DNA from: an uncultured bacterium
GTDB taxonomy: Bacteria > Bacillota_I > Bacilli_A > RF39 > UBA660
NCBI GenBank assembly: GCA_949293285.1
Contig: CASFCU010000027.1
Coordinates: forward strand, 1-40,085
DNA length: 40,085 bases
Direction of reading: 5' to 3'
The number at the start of each line of letters is the position of its first letter. The stretch's first letter is position 1. The position numbers and the translations under genes were made by a program. Positions 14,894-22,796 of the stretch are shown piece by piece. Below the pieces are notes generated by a model. The model saw only the letters and a list, made by a program, of their open reading frames with translations. It was not told where the DNA came from and made no database searches.

Positions 14894-16351
14894 ATGAATA
14901 AGTTAAGGGGATTTCTTAAAACAAATTTAATGATATTTTTATTAATAGGAATATGTTTTCCAAAATTGGTTCTTGCAATAGACACAAGTACATTAGAAGG
15001 ACCAGATTTATCAAGCCCAGGGGAAACTATAAGCTATGACATTAAAGTAAATGCATCCACAACAATTGATGAATATAGTGCAACACTTACATATGAAACA
15101 TCAATATTAGAGTTTATTGGGATTGAAAACAAAAATAACTGGAGGGGAAATAATTCGATTTCTTCTAGCCCAGTAGAATTATCGTTCTCCCATGAAAATG
15201 GTATAACGGGGGAAACCGTGATAGCTACATTGAAATTCAAAGTAAAATCGGATGTGACAAAGGCAGATACTTTATTAACACTAGAAGGAAGAGCAGTTAC
15301 TCAAGAAGATGATACCATAAATAACTTAGGTAAAGTATCTAAGACTCTTGCTATCAAATCGACGGATAATACTTTGAAAGATTTAAAGTTAAATGGAAAA
15401 ACAATCGTTAATTTCTCACCAAATACCTATAGTTATTCCATGCAAGTAGAAGCCATAACTACCAGTGCAACTATTGATGCTACACTAAATAGTCAAACAG
15501 CATCGTTTGTAGATAAATATGGACCTAGAAGTATTCAGCTAGACTACGGTGAAAATGTTATTGAAATAAAGGTAAAAGCCGCTTCAAATGATGAGGTTAC
15601 TTACGTCATCAATGTCACTAGACTAGATAACAGAGGTACAAATAATGATTTAAAATCACTGATATTAAATTCCGGTAAAGTGAAATTGAATTTCGATAAA
15701 GATGTTTTAGAATACAAAATAAAAACGTATAAACTTACTTCTATAGATGTAGAAGCAGTAGCAGTCGATAGTAAAGCTACTGTAAAAATAGAATCTCCAG
15801 AAGAAATTGTCATAGGGGAAAACATCGTAAACATAATAGTTACTAGTGAAGATGGAAATGAAAAAACTTATAAATTGATTTTAAATAACGTCGATTACGA
15901 TATAGACACATCATTAAAAGATATTGAAATATTTGGCCTTGATGAAGAGTTCGACTTTGATCCGAAAATATTTGATTATGAGATTAGATATAAATCGAAA
16001 TATAAAGATTCCATTGTTGTAAAGCCAGTTATCAATACAATAGATGAGGATGTAAAAGTTGATGAACCACTTCTTGAAAAAACATCGTCTTCCATAGAAG
16101 CTGGAAGCGTGATCCAAATAAGAGTTTATGCAACAGATGGAACGGAAAGTATGTATACGATTACTTTCGTAAAAGATACAAGAATTAATTTCTTTTTCTT
16201 ACTAGCCCTTGCAATATTTATCATATTACTTATAATATTTATTAAACTTCTTATCAACAATAAGAAAGAAAACAAAGAGAAAAACATAGAGAAAACGAAA
16301 CCAAAAGAATTAGAAAAAACAAAAAAAATGCAGAAGATAAACTTAGAGTAA
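14894..16351 (+). CDS. surface protein with cohesin-like domain and cadherin-like beta-sandwich repeats
   Basis: A 485-residue exported protein: signal peptide (1-29), a cohesin-like beta domain (about 30-150, with SYDIKVNAS, EYSATLTYETSILEFIGI and ATLKFKVKSD), three cadherin-like beta-sandwich repeats (about 155-245, 250-330, 335-425; each opening with a 'LK.L.L.G' strand and closing 'Y.I.V'), a C-terminal transmembrane helix (433-452) and a Lys/Glu-rich tail. There is no LPxTG motif; anchoring is by the helix. The ligand is unknown: no dockerin or cellulosome enzyme is seen. It starts 12 nt after the deacetylase with an AGGAGG-type SD, so the two are probably cotranscribed and may act together at the cell surface. 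Confidence 0.85.
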   Translation: MNKLRGFLKTNLMIFLLIGICFPKLVLAIDTSTLEGPDLSSPGETISYDIKVNASTTIDEYSATLTYETSILEFIGIENKNNWRGNNSISSSPVELSFSHENGITGETVIATLKFKVKSDVTKADTLLTLEGRAVTQEDDTINNLGKVSKTLAIKSTDNTLKDLKLNGKTIVNFSPNTYSYSMQVEAITTSATIDATLNSQTASFVDKYGPRSIQLDYGENVIEIKVKAASNDEVTYVINVTRLDNRGTNNDLKSLILNSGKVKLNFDKDVLEYKIKTYKLTSIDVEAVAVDSKATVKIESPEEIVIGENIVNIIVTSEDGNEKTYKLILNNVDYDIDTSLKDIEIFGLDEEFDFDPKIFDYEIRYKSKYKDSIVVKPVINTIDEDVKVDEPLLEKTSSSIEAGSVIQIRVYATDGTESMYTITFVKDTRINFFFLLALAIFIILLIIFIKLLINNKKENKEKNIEKTKPKELEKTKKMQKINLE

Positions 16352-16368
16352 CTAAGTTTATCTTTCTT
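16334..16368 (+). terminator. terminator-like hairpin at the end of the surface-protein gene
   Basis: A long perfect inverted repeat: AGATAAACTTAG (16335-16346) pairs with CTAAGTTTATCT (16352-16363), with the stop codon in the 5-nt loop. A T/C-rich tail TTCTT follows. Confidence 0.65.
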
Positions 16369-16380
16369 AAGGGGGAAACA

Positions 16381-16902
16381 ATGGATAAATATATTCCTAA
16401 CATGTATCAAAGAAGTATTTTTGACATCAACTATAGAAAACTAAAAGAAAAGGGCATAAAGTGCATCATTTTCGATTTGGACAATACACTTCTTTTAGTA
16501 AAAGAAAATGTTCCGAATAAGAAAGTCTGCTATTTGATAAAAAAATTAAAAAAGGACTTTAATATCTATATTATGTCTAATAATAGTAGCAAAAAAAGGC
16601 TTAATAAGGCCGCTTCTATGCTAAAAATACCATATATATCATTTGCTATGAAGCCTCTTTCCTTTGGATTTAATAAAATTATGAAAAAGCATAATTACAA
16701 ATCACAAGAAATGTGTATGATTGGAGATCAACTAATGACAGATATACTAGGTGGAAATAGGGCAAATGTTTTTACCGTATTAGTAGATGCTTTAAGTAAA
16801 GAGGAGTTGAAACTTACTTCTTTTAATCGCTTCTTAGAAAAAAGAAAACTAAGAAAACTTGAAAATTTAGGTATGTTTAAAAAAGGTGATTTTTATGAAT
16901 GA
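16381..16902 (+). CDS. yqeG: YqeG-family HAD-type phosphatase
   Basis: A 173-residue HAD superfamily protein. Motif I FDLDNTLL holds the nucleophile D32 and acid D34; motif II is in YIMSNNSS, motif III Lys in FAMKPLSF, and motif IV in MIGDQLMTD. It matches the YqeG (IIIA subfamily) proteins of Bacilli in length and in its position before yqeH. The natural substrate is not known. ATG 16381 follows an AGGGGG SD. The 3' end overlaps the YqeH gene by 8 nt, and the yqeH SD AAGGTGAT lies in its last codons, so the two are translationally coupled. Confidence 0.92.
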   Translation: MDKYIPNMYQRSIFDINYRKLKEKGIKCIIFDLDNTLLLVKENVPNKKVCYLIKKLKKDFNIYIMSNNSSKKRLNKAASMLKIPYISFAMKPLSFGFNKIMKKHNYKSQEMCMIGDQLMTDILGGNRANVFTVLVDALSKEELKLTSFNRFLEKRKLRKLENLGMFKKGDFYE

Positions 16903-17902
16903 AGATAAATATTGTATAGGATGTGGAGTAAAACTACAAGATTCTAATATGCTTTTCGATGGATATACGGCGGACTTATCTAATGACATCTGTAGTAGAT
17001 GTTTTAGACTAAAAAATTATGGTGAATATCAGATTTCTGCTAAATCCAATTCCGAATACATTGAAATATTAAAAAATATTAATGAAACGAAGGATTTGGT
17101 TTTGTACGTTATTGACCTTTTGAATATTGAAAAAGATATTCGAATGATTAGAGAATACATTAACAATCGATTGATATTAGTACTGACAAAAAGAGATATT
17201 CTCCCACGAAGCATAAAAGATGAGAAAATAAAAGATTATTTTTCTAAATTGGGATTAGAATATCAAGATATCATAATTATCAGTGCTAAGAAAAATTACA
17301 ATATCGATGAACTGTTACTTCTTATCAAAAAACATAAATCTAGTAAAAATGTCTATGTAGTTGGTCATACCAATGTTGGAAAAAGTACGCTGATTAAGAA
17401 AATTATGAAAAATTATTCTAATGCTGAGTGTGACCTTACTATCTCACCACTTCCATCTACCACACTGAATAAAATAAATATCAAACTAAGTGATGATTTA
17501 ACACTAATTGATACTCCTGGATTAATTGATAGGGGAAATATAGTCCACTATGTAGATTTTTCTTTCTTAAAAAAAATAAGCCCAAAAAAGGAAATTAAAC
17601 CTAAAACATATCAGATAAAACCGGGACAATGTTTAATCGTATCCGAACTTTTGAGAATCGATTATACTACTGGCAATAAAAATAGCTTTACCCTTTTTTT
17701 CTCAAATGACTTAAAAATCAAAAAATATAATGGCAAAAAAAACAATACGATGACCGATATTATCAAACGCACTTTAGAAGTGGGATATCATCAAGATTTA
17801 GTTATTAATGGAATGGGATTTGTAAAAATAACAGAAAAAGCAGTAATAGATGTTTATATAGATAAGAATGTTGAAATTTTTATAAGAGATTCTTTAATAT
17901 AA
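16895..17902 (+). CDS. yqeH: ribosome biogenesis GTPase YqeH (circularly permuted)
   Basis: YqeH is needed for 30S subunit assembly in Bacillus. The 335-residue protein has an N-terminal zinc finger (C7, C10, C33, C36), then a permuted GTPase domain with motif order G4 (TKRD, 98-101), G5 (ISAKK), G1 (GHTNVGKST, 157-165), G2 (PSTT) and G3 (DTPG). Order G4-G5-G1-G2-G3 is diagnostic of the permuted family. A C-terminal beta region completes it. The frame opens at GTG 16886 inside the SD; ATG 16895, 4 nt after AAGGTGAT, is chosen. The aroE, yhbY and nadD genes that follow yqeH in Bacillus are missing here. Confidence 0.95.
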   Translation: MNEDKYCIGCGVKLQDSNMLFDGYTADLSNDICSRCFRLKNYGEYQISAKSNSEYIEILKNINETKDLVLYVIDLLNIEKDIRMIREYINNRLILVLTKRDILPRSIKDEKIKDYFSKLGLEYQDIIIISAKKNYNIDELLLLIKKHKSSKNVYVVGHTNVGKSTLIKKIMKNYSNAECDLTISPLPSTTLNKINIKLSDDLTLIDTPGLIDRGNIVHYVDFSFLKKISPKKEIKPKTYQIKPGQCLIVSELLRIDYTTGNKNSFTLFFSNDLKIKKYNGKKNNTMTDIIKRTLEVGYHQDLVINGMGFVKITEKAVIDVYIDKNVEIFIRDSLI

Positions 17903-17936
17903 TTTCGTAAAATTTTTGTAAATAATTTGTAATAAA

Positions 17937-17965
17937 TTGCATATATATTGAATAGTTGATATAAT
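17937..17965 (+). promoter_or_regulatory. sigma-A promoter of the hydrolase-murF-ddl operon
   Basis: TTGCAT (17937-17942), 17-nt spacer, extended -10 TGATATAAT with TATAAT at 17960-17965. Expected start near 17972, beyond the first in-frame ATG of the hydrolase gene. Confidence 0.8.
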
Positions 17966-17981
17966 TAGCATGGGTGTAACA

Positions 17982-18719
17982 ATGATAATGAATATTAAAA
18001 ATATAGATATAAATTACGTGCAGTATGGAGAAGGAGCTGATGTAATACTTCTTCACGGTTGGGGGCAAAATATTGAAATGATGGATCCCTTGGGGAAAAA
18101 TCTATCAAATAAATGGAAAATAACTATCTTGGATTTGCCTGGTCATGGAAAATCGAGTGAGCCATTAGAAGCAATTACTATTTATGACTATTGTGAAATA
18201 CTTAAAGAATTTTTAGAAAAACTTAATATTAAGAATCCAATCATTATTGGACATTCATTCGGTGGGAGAATAGGAATTATTTATGCTTCTTTATATTCTA
18301 CCAAAAAGCTAATATTGCTTGGCGCTCCTTGTATTCGAAAAAAGGAAAATATGACTTTGAAAGTCAAAGCTTTGAAAAAGTTAAAAAAAGTTCCTGGGTT
18401 AAATAAATTGGAAGGTTTTGCCAAAAAACACATAGGATCTAAAGATTACAGGAATGCTAGTAATATCATGAGACAGGTACTTGTTAACACGGTTAATGAA
18501 GATTTAAGTGAATGTGCTAGGAAAATAAAGTGCCCAACACTTTTAATATGGGGAGACTGTGATACAGAAGCTCCACTAGAAGATGCCAAAGAATTAGAAA
18601 AAATCATCAAAGATGCAGGCCTTGTTGTTTATGAAAATGGGACTCATTATACTTATTTAGAATTTTTATTACCAGTTTGTAAGGTTATCAGAACCTTTAT
18701 TATGGAAAGAGGGATTTAG
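17982..18719 (+). CDS. alpha/beta hydrolase
   Basis: A 245-residue alpha/beta-hydrolase of the esterase/lipase type. The oxyanion segment LLHGWGQN, nucleophile elbow GHSFGG with S92, catalytic acid D194 in WGDCDTEAP and H222 in NGTHYTYLE complete the triad. There is a small cap region (about 115-165). The substrate cannot be deduced. ATG 17970 opens the frame but lies at or before the predicted transcript start, so ATG 17982 or 17988 is the start; 17982 is given. It leads an operon with murF, ddl and an unknown gene, so a link to cell-wall or lipid metabolism is possible. Confidence 0.9.
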   Translation: MIMNIKNIDINYVQYGEGADVILLHGWGQNIEMMDPLGKNLSNKWKITILDLPGHGKSSEPLEAITIYDYCEILKEFLEKLNIKNPIIIGHSFGGRIGIIYASLYSTKKLILLGAPCIRKKENMTLKVKALKKLKKVPGLNKLEGFAKKHIGSKDYRNASNIMRQVLVNTVNEDLSECARKIKCPTLLIWGDCDTEAPLEDAKELEKIIKDAGLVVYENGTHYTYLEFLLPVCKVIRTFIMERGI

Positions 18720-18722
18720 TTT

Positions 18723-20339
18723 ATGATACTTTTAGTTTGTTTATTATTTTTTGTAATGTTACTCTACATCATCAATACCTGTAGCAAATCAATACACATG
18801 TTACAGCAAAATTTATATAATGAAAATAATAGATATTTAAAATGGATTTTTAAAAATAAAAGAATAAGTTTTATCAACTTGAATTTATACGGAATTTTAT
18901 TTTCTGCTTTTTTATTTTTCTCCGTAAGTGAAATTTTGGATACCTTTTTCTTATTAATACTTATTTCTGTATACGTCGTTAGCTTGTTTATTGACAAAGA
19001 AAAAAGAAAACAAGATCAAAATAAAAAACCACTAGTAATCACGAAAAGAGTCAAAAGACTCATCGTTACAATATCAATCATATACATATTGCCGGTTCTT
19101 TTCTTTTTTATAAATACGGAGAATAGAAACATCTGTTTATTAGTACTATCTATACTTACCAGTCTAAATTTCTTAGTAGTTTACTTGGCCAATATTATTA
19201 ATTATCCTATTGAGAGAATGATTTATCATCATTTCGAAAAATTAGCAAAAAATAAACTAAAATCGATGACAAATTTGAAAATTATCGGTATAACCGGTAG
19301 CTATGGGAAAACAAGTAGTAAAAATATCCTTAATGATATTTTAAATGTCAAGTTTAACAGTTTACCAACTCCTAAAAGTATTAACACTTTCAATGGAATT
19401 ATGATTACCATTAATAATAAATTATCAAAATTTGATGATGTATTTATAGCAGAAATGGGAGCTTACGTAAAAGGAGAAATTAATGGTCTTTGTAAATTAG
19501 TAGGACCTAAATATGGAATCATAACATCTATTGGAACAGCACATTTGGAGACTTTCGGAAGTGAACAGAATATCATTGATGGAAAAATGGAACTAATTGA
19601 GTATTTACCAAGTGACGGTGTCGGAGTTTTAAATAAAGATGATGAAAAACAAAGAAATTATAAAATAAAAAACAAGAATAAGTGTAAAATTTTATGGATA
19701 GGTATTGACAATGAAGATGTCGATGTAAGAGCAACTAATATAGAGTGTAGCTACAAGGGAACCTCCTTCGATGTTATATTTAAAGATGCAAAGAAAGAGT
19801 ATCATTTTGAAACAAAACTTTTAGGAAAACACAATGTATATAATATTTTATCGAGTCTTGCTTTAGGATACGAATTTGGAATTTCCATAAAAGATTTACA
19901 ACAAGCAGTAAAAAAAGTAAAACCAGTAGAGCACAGGTTAGAACTTAAAAAACTTGGGAATTTTTATCAAATAGATGATGCTTATAATTCGAATCCGATA
20001 GGAGCAAAAAATGCCTTAGACGTTTTAGCTTTGATGAATGGTACTAAAGTAGTAGTAACGCCTGGCATGATTGAACTTGGGGAAAAAGAAAAAGAATTAA
20101 ATCGTGAATTTGGAAGACAAATTAGTAGTGTTGCCGATAAAGTAATCTTAATAGGAGAAAAAAGAACGAAGCCTATTAAAGAAGGATTAATCGATAAAAA
20201 CTTTAACGAAGATGATATATATGTATTAAACGATGTGAGAGATTCCTATGTTTTATTAGAAAAATTCAAAACAAAAAAGGAGCTTTATGCATTGTTTGAA
20301 AATGATTTACCTGATACTTATACGGAAATAGGAGGTTAA
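18723..20339 (+). CDS. murF: MurF-type Mur ligase with N-terminal membrane domain
   Basis: MurF joins D-Ala-D-Ala to the UDP-MurNAc tripeptide. The ligase part starts near residue 185: ATP loop GITGSYGKTSS (189-199), then SINTFNGI, VFIAEMGAYVKGEI, ITSIGTAHLETFGS, LGKHNVYNI and DDAYNSNPIGAK. Residues 1-160 form an additional domain of about five hydrophobic helices, absent from the Escherichia coli and Bacillus enzymes, making 538 residues in all. The added domain should tie the ligase to the membrane where MraY uses its product. The ATG is 3 nt after the hydrolase stop, and ddl, which makes its substrate, begins 1 nt after its own stop. Confidence 0.92.
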   Translation: MILLVCLLFFVMLLYIINTCSKSIHMLQQNLYNENNRYLKWIFKNKRISFINLNLYGILFSAFLFFSVSEILDTFFLLILISVYVVSLFIDKEKRKQDQNKKPLVITKRVKRLIVTISIIYILPVLFFFINTENRNICLLVLSILTSLNFLVVYLANIINYPIERMIYHHFEKLAKNKLKSMTNLKIIGITGSYGKTSSKNILNDILNVKFNSLPTPKSINTFNGIMITINNKLSKFDDVFIAEMGAYVKGEINGLCKLVGPKYGIITSIGTAHLETFGSEQNIIDGKMELIEYLPSDGVGVLNKDDEKQRNYKIKNKNKCKILWIGIDNEDVDVRATNIECSYKGTSFDVIFKDAKKEYHFETKLLGKHNVYNILSSLALGYEFGISIKDLQQAVKKVKPVEHRLELKKLGNFYQIDDAYNSNPIGAKNALDVLALMNGTKVVVTPGMIELGEKEKELNREFGRQISSVADKVILIGEKRTKPIKEGLIDKNFNEDDIYVLNDVRDSYVLLEKFKTKKELYALFENDLPDTYTEIGG

Positions 20340-20340
20340 A

Positions 20341-21516
20341 ATGATAAAAGTAGGTATTATTTTTGGTGGAGAATCAGTTGAACATGAGGTTAGTATCATT
20401 TCAGCTGTTCAAGCAATGAACAAATTAGACAATGATAAATATGAGATTATTCCAATATATATTTCAAAAGAAAATGAATGGTATACTGGTGCAGCACTAA
20501 GAGAAATCGATACATTTAAGGATATGGAATTATTAAAAAGATATACGAAAAATGTAGTTTTATACAATAAAAAAGGTAGATTTGTATTGCAAAGTAAAGG
20601 AATTTTTAAAAGGGTTGTTAACGATGTGGATATCATTTTTCCAGTAGTTCATGGTACCAACGTAGAAGATGGAACTTTGCAGGGATACCTTAAGACGGTA
20701 GGAGTTCCTTTTGTTGGAAGTGATGTTACATCGAGTGCCATTGCTCAAGACAAAGTGATACAAAAAATAATTTTTGAAAACTTACAATTGCCAGTAGCAG
20801 ATTATGTTTGGTTTTATGATAATGAATACAATGATGATAGTGATGCAATATTGGATAAAATTGAAAAGAAACTTAACTATCCAGTCATAGTTAAACCAGC
20901 TACATTGGGTAGTAGTGTAGGAATATCATCAGCTAAAACAAGAAAAGATCTTATAAAATCAATAGAGTCGGCAATAGAATATGACAATAAAATCATAGTA
21001 GAGCAAACAATAGAAAATCTAACTGAAGTCAATATCAGTCTATTAGGAAATTACGAGGCGGTTTCCCTTTCAGAAATAGAACAAGTAGTTACAGAGAATT
21101 CATTCTTAACATATGATGATAAATATATAAATGGAAGCAAAAAAGTCGGAAAAAGTGGTATGGCTAGTGCTAATAGAAAGATACCAGCAGATATTTCTGA
21201 TAAATTAAAGAAAGAAGTAAGAGAAATTGCTACTTCATCATTTAAGGCAATTGGCTTAAGTGGTGTGGCTAGAATGGATTTTTTAGTAGACCAAAAGAAA
21301 AAGAAAGTTTATATTAACGAAATAAATTCATGTCCAGGATCCCTTGCTTTTTACTTGTGGGATAAAACAGGAAAAAGCTTTACAACGCTTCTTGATGACA
21401 TGATAAATATTGGGGTAAAAGATTACAAGAAAAGAATTAGTAAAACACACAGCTTTAAGACAAACATTTTAAGTGGATACAATGGATTAAAAGGGTACAA
21501 AGGAAAATTAAAGTAA
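20341..21516 (+). CDS. ddl: D-alanine--D-alanine ligase
   Basis: Ddl condenses two D-Ala with ATP. The 391-residue protein has the expected order: GGESVEHEVSI at the N terminus, FPVVHGTNVEDGTLQG, the ATP-grasp core KPATLGSSVGISS, the omega-loop region YDDKYINGSKK, VARMDF, and the metal/phosphate site EINSCPGSLAFYLW (N329-W337 region). The Lys-Tyr of the omega loop fits D-Ala rather than D-lactate as second substrate. Two points differ from the common form: EINSCPG instead of EINTMPG, and a C-terminal extension of about 30 residues. It overlaps no gene but directly follows murF, its partner enzyme. Confidence 0.93.
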   Translation: MIKVGIIFGGESVEHEVSIISAVQAMNKLDNDKYEIIPIYISKENEWYTGAALREIDTFKDMELLKRYTKNVVLYNKKGRFVLQSKGIFKRVVNDVDIIFPVVHGTNVEDGTLQGYLKTVGVPFVGSDVTSSAIAQDKVIQKIIFENLQLPVADYVWFYDNEYNDDSDAILDKIEKKLNYPVIVKPATLGSSVGISSAKTRKDLIKSIESAIEYDNKIIVEQTIENLTEVNISLLGNYEAVSLSEIEQVVTENSFLTYDDKYINGSKKVGKSGMASANRKIPADISDKLKKEVREIATSSFKAIGLSGVARMDFLVDQKKKKVYINEINSCPGSLAFYLWDKTGKSFTTLLDDMINIGVKDYKKRISKTHSFKTNILSGYNGLKGYKGKLK

Positions 21517-21542
21517 TGATATGATTGTTAGAGGGTGGTTAA

Positions 21543-22682
21543 ATGTTAGATGTTTTGGAATCTGGTAAAGAGAATTCTTTAGATTGTTTTGATGTCCAAA
21601 CTCTTTCGTTTGATCACCCTTTAACCCCCTTTGAAATAGAAGAATTCAAATCGATTATTTTCTCTATTAATAATTTATCTCAAATATACTTTAAGGGAAC
21701 GATAGATGTAAAAAGCATCGAAATAATAAAAAATTTGTTATCGATCAGTGGGTATGTGGATGATGAAAAAATAGAAAAATATGTGGCTGTAAAGTTAACA
21801 CCAAAAGAAATGGATCAGATTTTATCTTCTAAATACGAAAATCCTTCTACTTGGAAGATTTGCTATTATGTAGAAGAGAATAATTATATGTTAATAGAAC
21901 TTCCTAAATGTCGTTTATTTTTTTCATACGTGGATAGAATCAAGTTGCTATCGGAAAAAGAAGGCTTGACTCCTTTTGAATCCGTATTAAGAATATATGA
22001 TATCACTAAACTTCTAGAATATAACGGCAATTTAACAGAAGAAGCAAATCTTTTACCAGACATAATTGTCAATAAAGAAGCATCATCCTATGGATTTAAT
22101 AGTCTTTTTTCATACATACTAAGGAAATTAGGAATGAAAACTTTTATGGGAAAGGAAAAATCCCTAGACGGGAAAGAGTCTTATGTTACTATTGTAGAAA
22201 TTAAAGATGATAAATATGAAATAGACGGAATTTATTTATTTGATCCTTCTATGGACACACTTCCTAAAGAAACATACAAAACAGATGACATAAGAATGAT
22301 AAATTATAACTATTTTGGGCTTATGCTTGCAGATATTGAAAACTCTACTTATAAGGATAAGTTAACTGGAGCATTAGGAATCCTTGCAATTGATGATTTT
22401 AATTACAGTAATGAAAAAAAGAATAGTAAAGATATATCCTTACAACGAGAACTAGACTTACTAAACAAAACGTTTGGATATAGTTATCGGCAACTGTACA
22501 ATAAAATAAATCATTCACGCCCGATTTCTTTTGAACAAATTGAACAAGCAGTAGCAAATGTATATGGTGAAAACAAAACGATTCCCGATTACAATAAATT
22601 AATTAGGGAAAATTACTTTTCTAGAAGAGGTGAACTATTTAATCCAAACACCAATGAACTTTTAAACGTATTATTAAAATAA
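21543..22682 (+). CDS. unknown protein, possibly a degenerate transglutaminase-like fold
   Basis: I do not recognise this 379-residue soluble protein. Residues about 130-245 follow the order of transglutaminase-like domains: a helix LTPFESVLRIYDITKLL, then YGFNSLFSYILRKLGM, where active members have a Cys-led helix, then SYVTIVEIKDDKYEIDGIYL, and FDPSMDT, where the catalytic Asp lies. The Cys position reads Ser (ASSYGF) and the usual His is not evident, so it should be inactive if the fold is right. No signal peptide or membrane helix. It starts 26 nt after ddl with the SD AGAGGGTGG and ends in a strong terminator, so it is the last gene of the murF-ddl operon; a regulatory or scaffold role in precursor synthesis is conceivable. 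Confidence 0.7.
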   Translation: MLDVLESGKENSLDCFDVQTLSFDHPLTPFEIEEFKSIIFSINNLSQIYFKGTIDVKSIEIIKNLLSISGYVDDEKIEKYVAVKLTPKEMDQILSSKYENPSTWKICYYVEENNYMLIELPKCRLFFSYVDRIKLLSEKEGLTPFESVLRIYDITKLLEYNGNLTEEANLLPDIIVNKEASSYGFNSLFSYILRKLGMKTFMGKEKSLDGKESYVTIVEIKDDKYEIDGIYLFDPSMDTLPKETYKTDDIRMINYNYFGLMLADIENSTYKDKLTGALGILAIDDFNYSNEKKNSKDISLQRELDLLNKTFGYSYRQLYNKINHSRPISFEQIEQAVANVYGENKTIPDYNKLIRENYFSRRGELFNPNTNELLNVLLK

Positions 22683-22688
22683 AAAAGT

Positions 22689-22721
22689 AAAGAAGAAATT
22701 TTTAGTAATTTCTTCTTTTTT
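22689..22721 (+). terminator. intrinsic terminator of the murF-ddl operon
   Basis: Perfect 12-bp stem AAAGAAGAAATT/AATTTCTTCTTT (22689-22700 and 22707-22718), 6-nt loop, T tail. Confidence 0.9.
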
Positions 22722-22739
22722 GAATAATAATATATAGTG

Positions 22740-22768
22740 TTGACAAATTAAATAAATACTAGTATAAG
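22740..22768 (+). promoter_or_regulatory. sigma-A promoter of topA
   Basis: TTGACA (22740-22745), 17-nt spacer, TATAAG (22763-22768). The -35 is a perfect consensus. Confidence 0.8.
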
Positions 22769-22796
22769 TAAATAGAAATGGAAGTGGATTTAAAAT

